Shown here one piece after another: positions 27,122 through 36,868 of a stretch of 64,000 bases of DNA (the stretch's first letter is position 1; each line of letters begins with the position of its first letter). A program made the position numbers and the translations under genes. The stretch is taken from contig NZ_UAUU01000003.1 of assembly GCF_900457465.1 (NCBI RefSeq), forward strand, positions 1 to 64,000. Direction: 5' to 3'. The DNA is from Sphingobacterium multivorum (lineage in GTDB: Bacteria > Bacteroidota > Bacteroidia > Sphingobacteriales > Sphingobacteriaceae). The notes beneath the pieces were generated by a model. That model was not told the origin of the DNA. It saw nothing but the letters and a program-made list of their open reading frames with translations, and ran no database searches.

Positions 27122-27412
27122 CTATTTTAACACTTCATAATGTTCGACTGTTGGAAACGGATCGTAGTAATGATGTAAAAGTTTTTCCCATTCCTTAAAT
27201 AATGCAGATTCTCTGAAACCGATGGTATGATCTTCCAACGTTTCCCATTCGACCAATAGAATGTACTGGTTGTCTTTCTCAATACATTTACGTAGTGAAT
27301 GCGTTATATAGCCTTTACTCGCACTAATATACTGGCAAGCTGTTTTATAGTCTCTTTCAAAATTGGATTGTTGTCCTTCAATAATTTGCAATACAGCTAC
27401 TTCTAAAATCAT
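27122..27412 (-). CDS. antibiotic biosynthesis monooxygenase (ABM) family protein
   Basis: 96 residues from the ATG at 27412; the frame is longer, but the extension is low-complexity. The ferredoxin-like ABM fold is visible: ILEVAVLQIIEGQQSNFERDY, YITHSLRKCIEKDNQYILLVEWETLEDHTIGFRESALFKEW and a final HYEVLK strand. Members are small oxygenases or quinone/haem-related enzymes; the substrate is not deducible. It lies downstream of the LysR gene on the same strand. Confidence 0.8.
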   Translation of the reverse strand: MILEVAVLQIIEGQQSNFERDYKTACQYISASKGYITHSLRKCIEKDNQYILLVEWETLEDHTIGFRESALFKEWEKLLHHYYDPFPTVEHYEVLK

Positions 27413-27534
27413 AATTTGTTTTTTTATCAAGTTTAGTAAATAACTCAAACTTAGAAAATTTGTTTCTGATATGCAATACACGAACAAGCTTACCGAACAA
27501 TTTATTCTTTATTGTTTTAATATGGACTTAGACC

Positions 27535-28458
27535 TTAATTATCCCGCTTTGACGTATTATATCCGTATTTTAGTTGTGAAGTGATGATCTGGGTGACCAA
27601 TGGAATACCCGGGTTGCGATTTTGTGCATTCCAAACTAGAGAGAGCGTTGTTCGTTGTGGTAAACCGTTCAATTCAAGAAAGGTGACATCAACATGGTAT
27701 CCGTTCTTTAAAGACGAAGGAACAATGGCAACACCCAATCTCTGAGCAACCATATTGAAAATGGTCAAAGCATTCACAGTGCGCAAAGTAACTTTGGGGA
27801 TAAACTTATGATCACTAAAGATACTCATGACGAGATCATAATAAGAGTGGCTATAGTTTTTGGAAAATAAGATAAATGATTCATCTTTTAAGGCGTCAAG
27901 ACTTGCTTTCGGCGAATTCAATAGGGGATGATCGTTGGGTAAAACGAGACTAAAATGCTCGGTATGTATAGGCAGGCTACATAGGCCAGGTGGCGTTTCC
28001 GAAAGACGAACAAAGCCTAAGTCCAATTCTTTTTTCTCCAGCAGATCCAGCTGGGTTTCATTCGCTAGTTCGTGAAGTGATAACTCGATATCAGGTTGCT
28101 GCTGTTTTAAATTGAGTAGTAGTTCCGGCAGGATGGTCTGAACAGCCGACCCAATAAACCCCAGCTTTAAGGTACTTATTTTACCATTGGCAAAGCTTTG
28201 AAGTTGAGTTTCAATCTGATCCAAGTGCCTAAAGAGTTCTTTCACCTCCGCAAAGAGATAGATCCCAGCTTCCGTCATTTGAACATTTCGTTTATTACGC
28301 TCAAAAAGTGCTACGCCATAGGATTCCTCCAGCTGCTTAATTTGTCTGCTCAAGCCCGGCTGCGCAATAAACAATTTTTCGGCAGCCCTTCTAAAATGCA
28401 GCTCTTCTGCCAATACTTTAAAATACAGTAAGTGTCTTAGTTCTATTTGATAATTCAT
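27535..28458 (-). CDS. LysR-family transcriptional regulator, likely of the hut operon
   Basis: 307 residues from the ATG at 28458. The N-terminal winged HTH is clear (LRHLLYFKVLAEELHFRRAAEKLFIAQPGLSRQIKQLEESYGVALFER), followed by the two-lobed periplasmic-binding-type effector domain (STLKLGFIGSAVQTILPELL, LSLVLPNDHPLL). It is divergent from hutH, 78 bases start to start, with an inverted repeat TTGATAA-N7-TTATCAA over its own start codon. It probably senses a histidine-pathway metabolite such as urocanate; that is inference from position. Most characterised hut regulators are of other families (HutC, HutP). Confidence 0.88.
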   Translation of the reverse strand: MNYQIELRHLLYFKVLAEELHFRRAAEKLFIAQPGLSRQIKQLEESYGVALFERNKRNVQMTEAGIYLFAEVKELFRHLDQIETQLQSFANGKISTLKLGFIGSAVQTILPELLLNLKQQQPDIELSLHELANETQLDLLEKKELDLGFVRLSETPPGLCSLPIHTEHFSLVLPNDHPLLNSPKASLDALKDESFILFSKNYSHSYYDLVMSIFSDHKFIPKVTLRTVNALTIFNMVAQRLGVAIVPSSLKNGYHVDVTFLELNGLPQRTTLSLVWNAQNRNPGIPLVTQIITSQLKYGYNTSKRDN

Positions 28459-28499
28459 GGTTATCAATTGATGATAAAAATGGTATTTCTAATTATCAA
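28447..28499. promoter_or_regulatory. putative LysR operator in the lysR-hutH intergenic region
   Basis: TTGATAA (28447-28453) and TTATCAA (28461-28467) form a perfect inverted repeat with 7-base spacer, matching the T-N11-A logic of LysR sites. A further half-site TTATCAA lies at 28493-28499 and a related GATGATAA at 28470-28477. The main repeat covers the lysR ATG and lies about 60-75 bases before the predicted hutH transcription start, where LysR activators usually bind. Confidence 0.55.
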
Positions 28500-28509
28500 A
28501 TATAGCAAG

Positions 28510-28517
28510 TACATTTG
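28510..28517 (+). promoter_or_regulatory. bacteroidete -7 box of the hut operon
   Basis: TACATTTG matches TAnnTTTG exactly and predicts transcription from about 28523. This excludes the TTG at 28515 as the hutH start and supports the ATG at 28536. Confidence 0.5.
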
Positions 28518-28535
28518 AGTAAAGCAGATAGGAAG

Positions 28536-30095
28536 ATGGAAAAATTTTTATACGGCAGTGGGCAGCTAACATGCTCCATAGCCTTAGCCATAGTAAAAGG
28601 AACGGTTACGGGGGAAATATCACCCGGAGTCAAGAATAAGATCGAGCAGAGCGCCAGTTATGTTCGTAAAATAGTCGAGCGTGGTGAGGTTGTCTATGGG
28701 ATTAATACCGGTTTTGGTCCCTTGTGTACCACACTTATTGACGCAAGTCAAACGCAGTTGCTACAAGAAAACATTCTAAAAAGCCATGCTGTCGGTATGG
28801 GCGAACCTATCGCCAATGATTTGGCCAAATTGATGCTTATTCTTAAAGTTCACGCGCTTTCTCAAGGATTTTCGGGTGTTCAGTATGCGACAATTGAACG
28901 GATTATTTGGCATATCGAAAACCATATCATTCCTGTGGTACCTAAGCAAGGCTCTGTCGGCGCATCGGGTGATTTGGCGCCATTGTCACATTTATTTTTA
29001 CCCTTGATTGGCTTAGGAAAAGTCAACGTAGAAGGGGAAATTATGGAAACAGCTACCGTTCTGGAAAAATATGGTATGGCTCCGGTGCACTTGGGCGCAA
29101 AAGAAGGTCTGGCTTTGATCAATGGAACTCAATTTATGGCGGCCCATGCTGTGATGGCTGTTGCTGAGTTAAATCGTGTACTTCAGAATGCTGATATTAT
29201 TGCGACCTTAATGATTGAAGGTTTAAATGGCTCAATAAAACCATTTTTTACTGAATTACATCAATTACGCCCGCATGCCGGAAACCGTTATGTCGCTGCA
29301 AGCATTTTTAACATGCTTCATGGTTCAGCCATTTTAGAAAGCCACAAAGACTGTTCCCGCGTACAAGATCCCTATTCTTTGCGCTGTATCCCTCAAGTCC
29401 ACGGAGCATCACGCAATGCTTGGCTTCATTTGAAGGAGACCATAGAAATCGAAATAAATGCAGTGACCGATAATCCTGTGATCATTAATGATGAACTAAC
29501 CATTAGTGGCGGTAGCTTTCACGGACAGTCAATCGCTTTGCCTTTGGATTATGCCACACTTGCTGCATCGGAAATCGGCAATATTTCGGATCGAAGGGTT
29601 TACTTGTCTTTAGAAGGTCAAACCAACGGTGTCCCAAAATTGTTAATGAAATCAACCGGTCTCAATTCAGGATTTATGATCTTACAATATAGCACAGCCG
29701 CGATTGCAAGTGAGAATAAAGGGCTTTGTTTTCCTGCAAGTGCAGATAGTATTCCTACCTCTTTAGGCCAAGAGGACCATGTCAGTATGGGATCTATTTC
29801 CGGCCGAAAATTACTACAGGTCATTGACAATGTTGATAAAATATTAAGCATTGAACTGTTATGTGCGGCACAGGCAAAGGATTATCATCAGCCATTAAAA
29901 TCGTCTGCAGCATTGGAAGCTATTCATGCGAGAATTCGTCAGTCCATTCCGCATATCGAATCCGATCAACCGATGGAAGAGCTGTTGACTGAAGCATTAA
30001 GGCTCGTAAAATCGGGCGAACTGATCACATTGCATCGTCAATATGCGACGGGCGAAATTGCTGCGGATTTGAAACAAAGATTTGAAGAGTTTTAG
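28536..30095 (+). CDS. hutH: histidine ammonia-lyase
   Basis: 519 residues from the ATG at 28536 (preceded by AGGAAG). The prosthetic MIO group forms from Ala143-Ser144-Gly145 in GSVGASGDLAPLSHL; the catalytic Tyr is in VYGINTGFGPL, and QDPYSLRC and TDNPVI are further signatures. It deaminates histidine to urocanate, the first step of the pathway. It is the first gene of hutHIUG; hutI starts 10 bases after its stop. Confidence 0.95.
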   Translation: MEKFLYGSGQLTCSIALAIVKGTVTGEISPGVKNKIEQSASYVRKIVERGEVVYGINTGFGPLCTTLIDASQTQLLQENILKSHAVGMGEPIANDLAKLMLILKVHALSQGFSGVQYATIERIIWHIENHIIPVVPKQGSVGASGDLAPLSHLFLPLIGLGKVNVEGEIMETATVLEKYGMAPVHLGAKEGLALINGTQFMAAHAVMAVAELNRVLQNADIIATLMIEGLNGSIKPFFTELHQLRPHAGNRYVAASIFNMLHGSAILESHKDCSRVQDPYSLRCIPQVHGASRNAWLHLKETIEIEINAVTDNPVIINDELTISGGSFHGQSIALPLDYATLAASEIGNISDRRVYLSLEGQTNGVPKLLMKSTGLNSGFMILQYSTAAIASENKGLCFPASADSIPTSLGQEDHVSMGSISGRKLLQVIDNVDKILSIELLCAAQAKDYHQPLKSSAALEAIHARIRQSIPHIESDQPMEELLTEALRLVKSGELITLHRQYATGEIAADLKQRFEEF

Positions 30096-30105
30096 ACGAA
30101 GAAGG

Positions 30106-31353
30106 ATGGAAAAAGAGCTAAAATTAGTTGGACCTTTTAGGCAGATATTAACCATGTCAAATATGCCCGTTAATGGGGCGCTCCATGATAAACAAATAGT
30201 TATTATTAAAGATGGAGGTATTTTAATAGCAGGTAACGATATCATGGAAGTGGCGGACTTTGAGGGATTACAACTGCAATGGGGAAAGCAAGTGGCACTT
30301 GTACATGTAGAAGGCGATCAGGTCGCCTTGCCAGGCTTTATTGATTGCCATACGCATATTGCTTTTGCCGGTAATCGAGCGAATGATTTCGCCCTCCGAA
30401 ATGCAGGCTCAAGCTACCTGGAGATTGCGGCAGCTGGGGGAGGGATTTGGAGCACGGTATCACACACAAGGGATTGTGATGCAGCAGAATTGATTGATCT
30501 CACGATCCAGCGTGCAAATTTTCTGTTAAGGCAAGGAATCACAACAATTGAAGTTAAAAGCGGTTACGGTCTTAATGTTGAAGAGGAGCTGAAGATATTA
30601 CGTGTCATTCAGGAGTCGGATCGTCGTACGGCATCAGACCTTGTTCCAACTTGTTTGGCGGCACATATGCTCCCGCGAGACTTCAGCGGATCGGCAAAGG
30701 ATTATCTTCATCGAATCACAACAGATCTTTTTCCGCTATTAAAATCAGAAGGGCTGTCAAACCGGATTGACGCATTTATAGAAAAAACAGCGTTTCAAGG
30801 GGAAGACATTGTGGCATATTTACAAAAAGCAAAAGCGATGGGTTTTGACCTGACTATTCATGCCGATCAGTTCACAACTTCGGGAAGTCAGATTGCAGTT
30901 GAACTCGGTGCCCAATCTGCGGATCATCTTGAGGCATCAACAGCAATTGAAATTGACCTTATTGCCCATTCAGATACAGTTGCGGTGGCGCTACCTGCGG
31001 CTTCCATCGGACTTGGATGTGGTTTTACGCCAGCTAGAAAGCTGTTGGATGCAGGTGCATGTTTGGCCATAGGAAGTGATTGGAATCCGGGTTCTGCACC
31101 CATGGGACAATTATTGACAAGTGCGAGTATTTTGGCAACAGCAGAGAAGTTGACAAACGCTGAATTGCTTGCTGCATTAACCTACCGTGCCGCCAAAGCT
31201 TTAAACCTGTCGGATCGCGGCGTGTTAGCCAAAGGCATGAAAGCAGATTTCAGTATATTTAAAACAGCTAATTATCAGGATATTACTTACTACCAAGGAA
31301 GTTTGCAACCTACAGCAGTATGGAAAAATGGTCGGGAAGTATTCTCATTATAA
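30106..31353 (+). CDS. hutI: imidazolonepropionase
   Basis: 415 residues from the ATG at 30106. An amidohydrolase with metal-binding FIDCHTHIAFAGNRANDF, EVKSGYGLN, the HADQF segment, SADHLEAS, and the final GSDWNPGSAPMGQL. It hydrolyses imidazolonepropionate to formiminoglutamate, the third step of histidine breakdown. It is spaced 10 bases after hutH and 4 bases before hutU, so clearly in the same transcript. Confidence 0.95.
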   Translation: MEKELKLVGPFRQILTMSNMPVNGALHDKQIVIIKDGGILIAGNDIMEVADFEGLQLQWGKQVALVHVEGDQVALPGFIDCHTHIAFAGNRANDFALRNAGSSYLEIAAAGGGIWSTVSHTRDCDAAELIDLTIQRANFLLRQGITTIEVKSGYGLNVEEELKILRVIQESDRRTASDLVPTCLAAHMLPRDFSGSAKDYLHRITTDLFPLLKSEGLSNRIDAFIEKTAFQGEDIVAYLQKAKAMGFDLTIHADQFTTSGSQIAVELGAQSADHLEASTAIEIDLIAHSDTVAVALPAASIGLGCGFTPARKLLDAGACLAIGSDWNPGSAPMGQLLTSASILATAEKLTNAELLAALTYRAAKALNLSDRGVLAKGMKADFSIFKTANYQDITYYQGSLQPTAVWKNGREVFSL

Positions 31354-31357
31354 CAAC

Positions 31358-33376
31358 ATGGAAGATACATTTAAGAACGAGGTGGCGGAAGGTATTCCGA
31401 CCGTATTGCCCCCAAAAGTAGAGCGAGATCATACCATAAGTCATGCCCCCCGACGAAAGGATATTCTCACCCGGTCGGAAGAGAAGCTGGCTTTACGGAA
31501 CGCATTACGCTATTTCCCCAAACAATGGCATACCGTTTTAGCACCTGAATTTTTAGAGGAGCTCCGTAGTTACGGCCGAATCTACATGTACCGCTTTAGG
31601 CCCCAATATGCGATGCACGCTCGACCGATAGCTGACTATCCAGCAGGGAGTAAGCAGGCGGCAGCGATTATGTTGATGATTCAGAATAACCTTGATCCGG
31701 CTGTAGCCCAACATCCCCATGAACTGATTACGTATGGTGGGAATGGAGCTGTTTTCCAAAATTGGGCTCAATATCGGCTCACCATGCAGTATCTTTCTCA
31801 GATGACAGATGAGCAAACTTTACATCTCTACAGTGGTCATCCGATGGGTCTTTTCCCGTCGTCACAACATGCACCACGTGTCGTTGTAACGAATGGCATG
31901 ATGATTCCAAACTATTCGAAACCGGATGACTGGGAACGTTTTAATGCCTTAGGTGTTACGCAATACGGACAGATGACAGCAGGTTCTTATATGTATATTG
32001 GTCCCCAGGGTATTGTGCATGGTACCACAATTACGGTCATGAATGCTTTCCGAAAACATTTGACAGCAAATGATACAATTCAAGGTAAAGTATTTTTAAC
32101 TTCTGGCTTGGGGGGAATGAGTGGCGCACAACCTAAAGCAGGTAATATTGCCGGCTGTATCACCGTATGCGCTGAAATAAATCCCGCTGCGGCAAAGAAA
32201 CGGCATGAACAAGGTTGGGTAGACCGATTGATCGAAAACATCGATGAGCTCGTTGAACAGGTACAGTCGGCGATGGATCAAAAGGAGACCGTATCTTTTG
32301 CCTATATCGGTAATATTGTCGAAGTGTGGGAGGCTTTTGATCGCGAAAATATCCACGTCACTGTAGGATCTGATCAGACATCTTTACATAATCCTTGGTC
32401 TGGAGGCTATTATCCGATGGGGCTGACCTTTGCAGAATCGAATGCTTTATTGGCGAGTGATCCTGATCGATTTAAGCAATGCGTACAAGAAAGCTTGATA
32501 CGGCATGTCGATGCCATCAATAAGCATGTATCCAAGGGAACCTATTTCTTTGATTACGGTAATGCATTTCTATTGGAAAGCAGTCGCGCTGGTGCAGCGG
32601 TATGGAATGACGATAAGGATCAATTCCGCTACCCATCTTACGTACAAGATATTCTTGGCCCAATGTGTTTCGACTATGGTTTTGGACCCTTTCGCTGGGT
32701 TTGTACGTCTGGAAAGGCTTCGGATCTTCAAAAATCAGACGAAATAGCCATGACAGTTTTGGAAAATCTCCGAACAGAAGCCCCAACGGAGATTCAGCAG
32801 CAGATGCAAGATAATATACAATGGATTAAAGAAGCTGGAAAAAATAGACTTGTGGTAGGCTCTCAGGCACGTATCCTTTATGCAGATTCCAATGGACGCA
32901 TTGCGATAGCAAAGGCTTTTAATGACGCTGTAAAAAGTGGCTTGTTTGAAGCACCTATTGTATTGGGAAGAGATCATCATGATGTGAGCGGTACCGATTC
33001 ACCTTATCGGGAAACAAGCAATATCTACGACGGCAGTCAATTTACAGCAGATATGGCAATTCATAATGTCATCGGAGACAGTTTCCGGGGGGCTACCTGG
33101 GTCTCTATCCACAATGGCGGTGGAGTCGGTTGGGGTGAGGTTATCAACGGAGGCTTTGGTCTACTACTAGATGGCTCTGAAGAAGCAGCTGTTAAATTGG
33201 AAAAGATGTTGTATTTTGATGTCAATAATGGGATTGCTAGGCGCGCTTGGGCTAGAAATAAGGAAGCTAATCAGGCGCTAGATCGAGCAATGGAGAGAAA
33301 CACAACATTGCAAGTTACCCGCGCGCAACTTGTAGATGACGATATTATTGAACAATTATTTGATCAGAGCGAATGA
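31358..33376 (+). CDS. hutU: urocanate hydratase
   Basis: 672 residues from the ATG at 31358; the longer type, against about 555 in Bacillus or Pseudomonas. NAD-dependent urocanase signatures are visible: TYGGNGAVFQNWAQYRL, HLYSGHPMGLFPS, TSGLGGMSGAQPKAGNIAG (the Cys-free variant of the NAD loop), GSDQTSLHNPWSGGYYP and NGGGVGWGEVINGGFG. It converts urocanate to imidazolonepropionate, the second step. Its last four bases overlap the hutG start. Confidence 0.95.
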   Translation: MEDTFKNEVAEGIPTVLPPKVERDHTISHAPRRKDILTRSEEKLALRNALRYFPKQWHTVLAPEFLEELRSYGRIYMYRFRPQYAMHARPIADYPAGSKQAAAIMLMIQNNLDPAVAQHPHELITYGGNGAVFQNWAQYRLTMQYLSQMTDEQTLHLYSGHPMGLFPSSQHAPRVVVTNGMMIPNYSKPDDWERFNALGVTQYGQMTAGSYMYIGPQGIVHGTTITVMNAFRKHLTANDTIQGKVFLTSGLGGMSGAQPKAGNIAGCITVCAEINPAAAKKRHEQGWVDRLIENIDELVEQVQSAMDQKETVSFAYIGNIVEVWEAFDRENIHVTVGSDQTSLHNPWSGGYYPMGLTFAESNALLASDPDRFKQCVQESLIRHVDAINKHVSKGTYFFDYGNAFLLESSRAGAAVWNDDKDQFRYPSYVQDILGPMCFDYGFGPFRWVCTSGKASDLQKSDEIAMTVLENLRTEAPTEIQQQMQDNIQWIKEAGKNRLVVGSQARILYADSNGRIAIAKAFNDAVKSGLFEAPIVLGRDHHDVSGTDSPYRETSNIYDGSQFTADMAIHNVIGDSFRGATWVSIHNGGGVGWGEVINGGFGLLLDGSEEAAVKLEKMLYFDVNNGIARRAWARNKEANQALDRAMERNTTLQVTRAQLVDDDIIEQLFDQSE

Positions 33377-34395
33377 ACTTTTTGTTGAATAATCCAGAAA
33401 TATATAGTAAAGGTGACCAAGCGGTATGGAAGGGGCGTACCGATGGCCAGGATCGTGAATGGATGCGTTGGCATCAATTAATGGATTGTGTTGATCTTCT
33501 CGAGCAGCCTGATTTAAGACAGTCCTTCGCTTTTCTGGGATTCTGTAGCGATGAGGGGGTCGGACGCAATCAAGGTCGTGTAGGAGCCAAGGACGGACCC
33601 ACAGCACTTCGGAATGTCTTAACAAACCTTCCTGTACATTTTTCAGATAAATTACAACTTAAAGATTGTGGTGATATATTGATAAAAGACAGTGATTTAG
33701 AGCTGTCGCAGCAGGGTTTAGGTTCTGCCTTAAATTGTATTCTTGAACAAGAAGGATTTCCAGTCATCTTGGGTGGCGGCCATGAAGTAACCTATGGCCA
33801 TTATTTGGGTGTTAAAGAATTTCTTAAGAGCCGTGATCAAAGTCTAGGCATTATTAATTTGGATGCCCATTTAGACATCCGTCCATTGCAGGACGGCAAA
33901 GGGAATTCGGGAACGGGCTTCTATCAAATCGAGCAGGACCAGTCTAATGCAGGTTTGCCATTTCATTACCTGGCAATTGGTATTCAAGAAATTAGTAATA
34001 CCAAAGGATTGCTCGACTATGCCAAAGCGAAGAAAGTACAGATTATAGGGCGAGAGAGTCTGGTCGTTGAGAAACTTGATTTCATTCGCGACAAAATTGT
34101 ACGTTTTGCCAAATCAGTAGATTATGTATATTTGACGGTTGATCTTGATGCTTTCGCTGCAGCTTATGCGCCGGGAGTAAGTGCATTGGCATTTAACGGT
34201 ATAGTGCCCGATCATTTGTTCTTTACGATCTACGATATTCTACTGGATCTGCCCAACTTAAAATCTGTCGATTTTGCTGAATTTAATCCCCATTTTGATA
34301 TCGATTCTAGAACGGCGAAATTAACAGCTGATCTGATCTTCAAGTTGATAAACAAACTTGCCATTAAATTTGATCAGCAACTAGCCAGTAGATAA
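33373..34395 (+). CDS. hutG: formimidoylglutamase (arginase fold)
   Basis: 340 residues. The ureohydrolase metal motifs are present: GGGHEVTYGH, NLDAHLDIR and TVDLDAFAAAYAPGVSA. It hydrolyses formiminoglutamate to glutamate and formamide, completing the pathway. Translational coupling with hutU is suggested by the ATGA overlap. A bidirectional hairpin follows. Confidence 0.93.
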   Translation: MNFLLNNPEIYSKGDQAVWKGRTDGQDREWMRWHQLMDCVDLLEQPDLRQSFAFLGFCSDEGVGRNQGRVGAKDGPTALRNVLTNLPVHFSDKLQLKDCGDILIKDSDLELSQQGLGSALNCILEQEGFPVILGGGHEVTYGHYLGVKEFLKSRDQSLGIINLDAHLDIRPLQDGKGNSGTGFYQIEQDQSNAGLPFHYLAIGIQEISNTKGLLDYAKAKKVQIIGRESLVVEKLDFIRDKIVRFAKSVDYVYLTVDLDAFAAAYAPGVSALAFNGIVPDHLFFTIYDILLDLPNLKSVDFAEFNPHFDIDSRTAKLTADLIFKLINKLAIKFDQQLASR

Positions 34396-34403
34396 ACAGA
34401 AAA

Positions 34404-34441
34404 AAAGATGGGTAAATTGCGACAGCAATCTAACCATCTTT
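34404..34441. terminator. hairpin between hutG and the GNAT gene
   Basis: AAAGATGG (34404-34411) pairs with CCATCTTT (34434-34441), with an inner ATTGC/GCAAT. It is flanked by A and T tracts, so it may stop both convergent transcripts. Confidence 0.75.
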
Positions 34442-34460
34442 CTGCATATTGGTCGAGGCC

Positions 34461-34748
34461 TTAAAAAAGCACATCGGCCAATGTCGGATCCTTATCAAAA
34501 ACTGATTTTGCAAAAGGACATAAAGGCATAATTTTTAAATTTTCTTGACGTGCATAAGTCACTGCCGCCATCAATAGCTGTTTACCTAGCCCTTTTCCTG
34601 CATATTCAGAACTTACTTCCGTATGGTCTATAATGAATTTTGTGGGGCCAGCCCAGGTATAAGTCATTTGCGCAACTGATTTTCCCTGATCGATAACCTC
34701 AAAGCTACCATGTTTATCGTCATTTTTTTGTATTACTTCCATGAGCAT
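34461..34748 (-). CDS. small GNAT-family N-acetyltransferase (YjdJ type)
   Basis: 95 residues. The short GNAT-like N-acetyltransferase domain shows MTYTWAGPTKFIIDHTEVSSEYAGKGLGKQLLMAAVTYAR, with the acetyl-CoA loop around GKGLGKQL, then LKIMPLCPFAKSVFDKDP. Such stand-alone units acetylate unknown small or protein amines. Two in-frame ATGs (34748, 34742) are possible starts. Confidence 0.85.
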   Translation of the reverse strand: MLMEVIQKNDDKHGSFEVIDQGKSVAQMTYTWAGPTKFIIDHTEVSSEYAGKGLGKQLLMAAVTYARQENLKIMPLCPFAKSVFDKDPTLADVLF

Positions 34749-34903
34749 GATTTAATGAATGAAAAGTACAAATTAAACAAAATCCAGCAATATATAACAT
34801 GACATTAGTTGAGAAAAACAGCTGTTTTACCAGTTAGATGGCATAATTCGCTTTTGTGTTTTGTAAAATTGCAGTGATTCTTTTAAATAGCTAATATTTT
34901 TAG

Positions 34904-34911
34904 TATGTTTG
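34904..34911 (+). promoter_or_regulatory. bacteroidete -7 box abutting the exonuclease gene
   Basis: TATGTTTG is a perfect match to the group's -7 consensus, and its end is only 10 bases before the ATG at 34921. It predicts a leader of a few bases at most. Confidence 0.5.
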
Positions 34912-34920
34912 CTTTGCGTT

Positions 34921-36291
34921 ATGAGTGTAAATCAAAGCAAAAGACAAGAATTTGCCATTGTGGACATAGAGACTACAGGTGGCCATGCAAAATCGAGCCG
35001 GATCACCGAAGTTGCCATTGTTATTCATGATGGTAACCAGGTTTTGGAACGTTGGGAGACCTTGGTTAATCCAGGGAAAGAAATTCCAAATTCAATTTTT
35101 GCGCTTACGGGAATAGACAATGATATGGTGAAAGATGCTCCATTATTTGATCAAGTTGCCGAACACATTTATGGAATGCTCAAAGACCGTATTTTTGTTG
35201 CGCATAATGTAAACTTTGATTATTCATTCATTCGGTTTCAGCTTCAGGAATCGGGCTTCGAGTGGTCAGCGATAAAATTATGTACAGTACGCTATGCCCG
35301 AAAAATTAAGCCCGGATTATTGTCCTATAGTTTGGGGCGTCTATGTGATTATTTAGATATCCCAATTGAAAATAGACACCGTGCGGGTGGCGACGCCGAT
35401 GCAACAGCCATTCTCTTTGCTTATTTGAAAGTGCTAGATACCGAACAGGTATTTCAGGATATGATTAAACATAAAGCGCTAGACCAACGTTTTCCACCGC
35501 ATTTAAATCCCTTGGAATATGAACAATTGCCCAATGAGCCCGGGGTCTATTATTTTCATGACAAAGCTGGAAAAGTAATTTATGTTGGCAAGGCTGTAAA
35601 TATAAAAAAAAGAGTATTGTCCCATTTTACAGGGAATAATATTCAAGCGCAAAGGCAACATTTCTTAAAAGAAATTCATCATATAAGTTATGAGTGCTGC
35701 GGAACTGAGCTGATGTCATTGTTATTGGAATGTGCGGAAATTAAAAAGTTCTGGCCAAAATATAATAGGGCACTTAAACGGTATGAGCCTAAATTCGGTT
35801 TATTTTCTTATGAGGACCAAAATGGCTATCTCCATATGGCTATAGGGAAGACGACAAGGGGACAAGCATGTATTCAGCTGTTTCAGCGTGAATATGACGC
35901 TATTCAGTTGCTGCAAAGCTTTATTCAGCATGACGCTATTAATCCGCAATTTTGTCAGTTTGGGCACGCCAGTTTGTCTACGAAATCCATCAAGAAGACC
36001 GAGTTGCCCGATCGAGACCTACACAATACCCGGGTGGAACGTTGTATTGAGGATTGGCTCAAACAGCAACCATCCTTTGTATTGATCGATAAAGGACGTA
36101 ATTCCGATGAAAAAAGTTGCATTGTTATTGAAAATGGCGTTTTTTATGGAATGGGATATATAGATCAATACGGCCAGTACAACGAGTTTGAAGATATAAA
36201 AGGACAAGTTAAAAAATATCAGAGCAATCACTACATGATGGAATTGGTCAAAATGGCAGCAGAAAGACATCCCGCTAAAGTAATTTCTTAA
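34921..36291 (+). CDS. DEDDh exonuclease fused to GIY-YIG nuclease (UvrC-like) domain
   Basis: 456 residues. The N-terminal half (about 8-175) is an epsilon/DnaQ-type 3'-5' exonuclease (FAIVDIETTG with Asp15 and Glu17, FVAHNVNFDYSF, HRAGGDADATA). After a linker, residues about 200-285 form a GIY-YIG domain (NEPGVYYFHDKAGKVIYVGKAVNIKKRVLSHF, ECAEIKKFWPKYN) as in UvrC/Cho. The tail is of unknown fold. The combination suggests DNA-damage processing. A -7 box lies directly before the ATG. Confidence 0.88.
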   Translation: MSVNQSKRQEFAIVDIETTGGHAKSSRITEVAIVIHDGNQVLERWETLVNPGKEIPNSIFALTGIDNDMVKDAPLFDQVAEHIYGMLKDRIFVAHNVNFDYSFIRFQLQESGFEWSAIKLCTVRYARKIKPGLLSYSLGRLCDYLDIPIENRHRAGGDADATAILFAYLKVLDTEQVFQDMIKHKALDQRFPPHLNPLEYEQLPNEPGVYYFHDKAGKVIYVGKAVNIKKRVLSHFTGNNIQAQRQHFLKEIHHISYECCGTELMSLLLECAEIKKFWPKYNRALKRYEPKFGLFSYEDQNGYLHMAIGKTTRGQACIQLFQREYDAIQLLQSFIQHDAINPQFCQFGHASLSTKSIKKTELPDRDLHNTRVERCIEDWLKQQPSFVLIDKGRNSDEKSCIVIENGVFYGMGYIDQYGQYNEFEDIKGQVKKYQSNHYMMELVKMAAERHPAKVIS

Positions 36292-36560
36292 CAAAATCAA
36301 AGATTTTACCTGACGTTGCGGCAGAGCCCACTTTCTCTTACGAGAAATTGACTCCGAATAGTCTATTTAATTTCTATTAACAGCATATTTTCAAGTCATA
36401 TTTTGGGAATTTTTTCCGTTTAGTCATTTCAATCTCAGTAATCTGTTAAAGAAATGTGAAATCGCAAATCGCGCGCGATTTTGGTCCAATAGTTGAAATA
36501 TTCTTTGTGTAGAATATTAAAAAAGACTTTTCATAATTTAGGTTAATAATTGGTTAGTTA

Positions 36561-36596
36561 AAAACCTGGGGTCCCAACCTCAGGTTTTTTTTTTTT
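36561..36596 (+). terminator. intrinsic terminator in the gap after the exonuclease gene
   Basis: AAAACCTG (36561-36568) pairs with CAGGTTTT (36581-36588), followed by a long T-run. It lies 270 bases after the exonuclease stop, so it may end a small RNA rather than that gene. Confidence 0.7.
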
Positions 36597-36868
36597 ATAT
36601 TTCCGAACAAGAATTTTAGGTGAAGTATTCCTTTTATTTTGATTATTCAAAATAAATCAGTGTTTTTTTTTTTATTTGAAGTGTATGTTTCAATTTATTG
36701 GTTTTCAATTGATTAATATTTGTCCCCCTTTTGTCCCCCTAAGTTTTTTCTCTCTATAGTTAGTTTAAGTTACTTTAGTGTCAGCGTACTGTATAGCGGA
36801 ATTAGTAAAACAAAGATGGGGCGTTTCTAAAAGTAGCTGCGGTATATCTTATCCATATCTTTATATAT

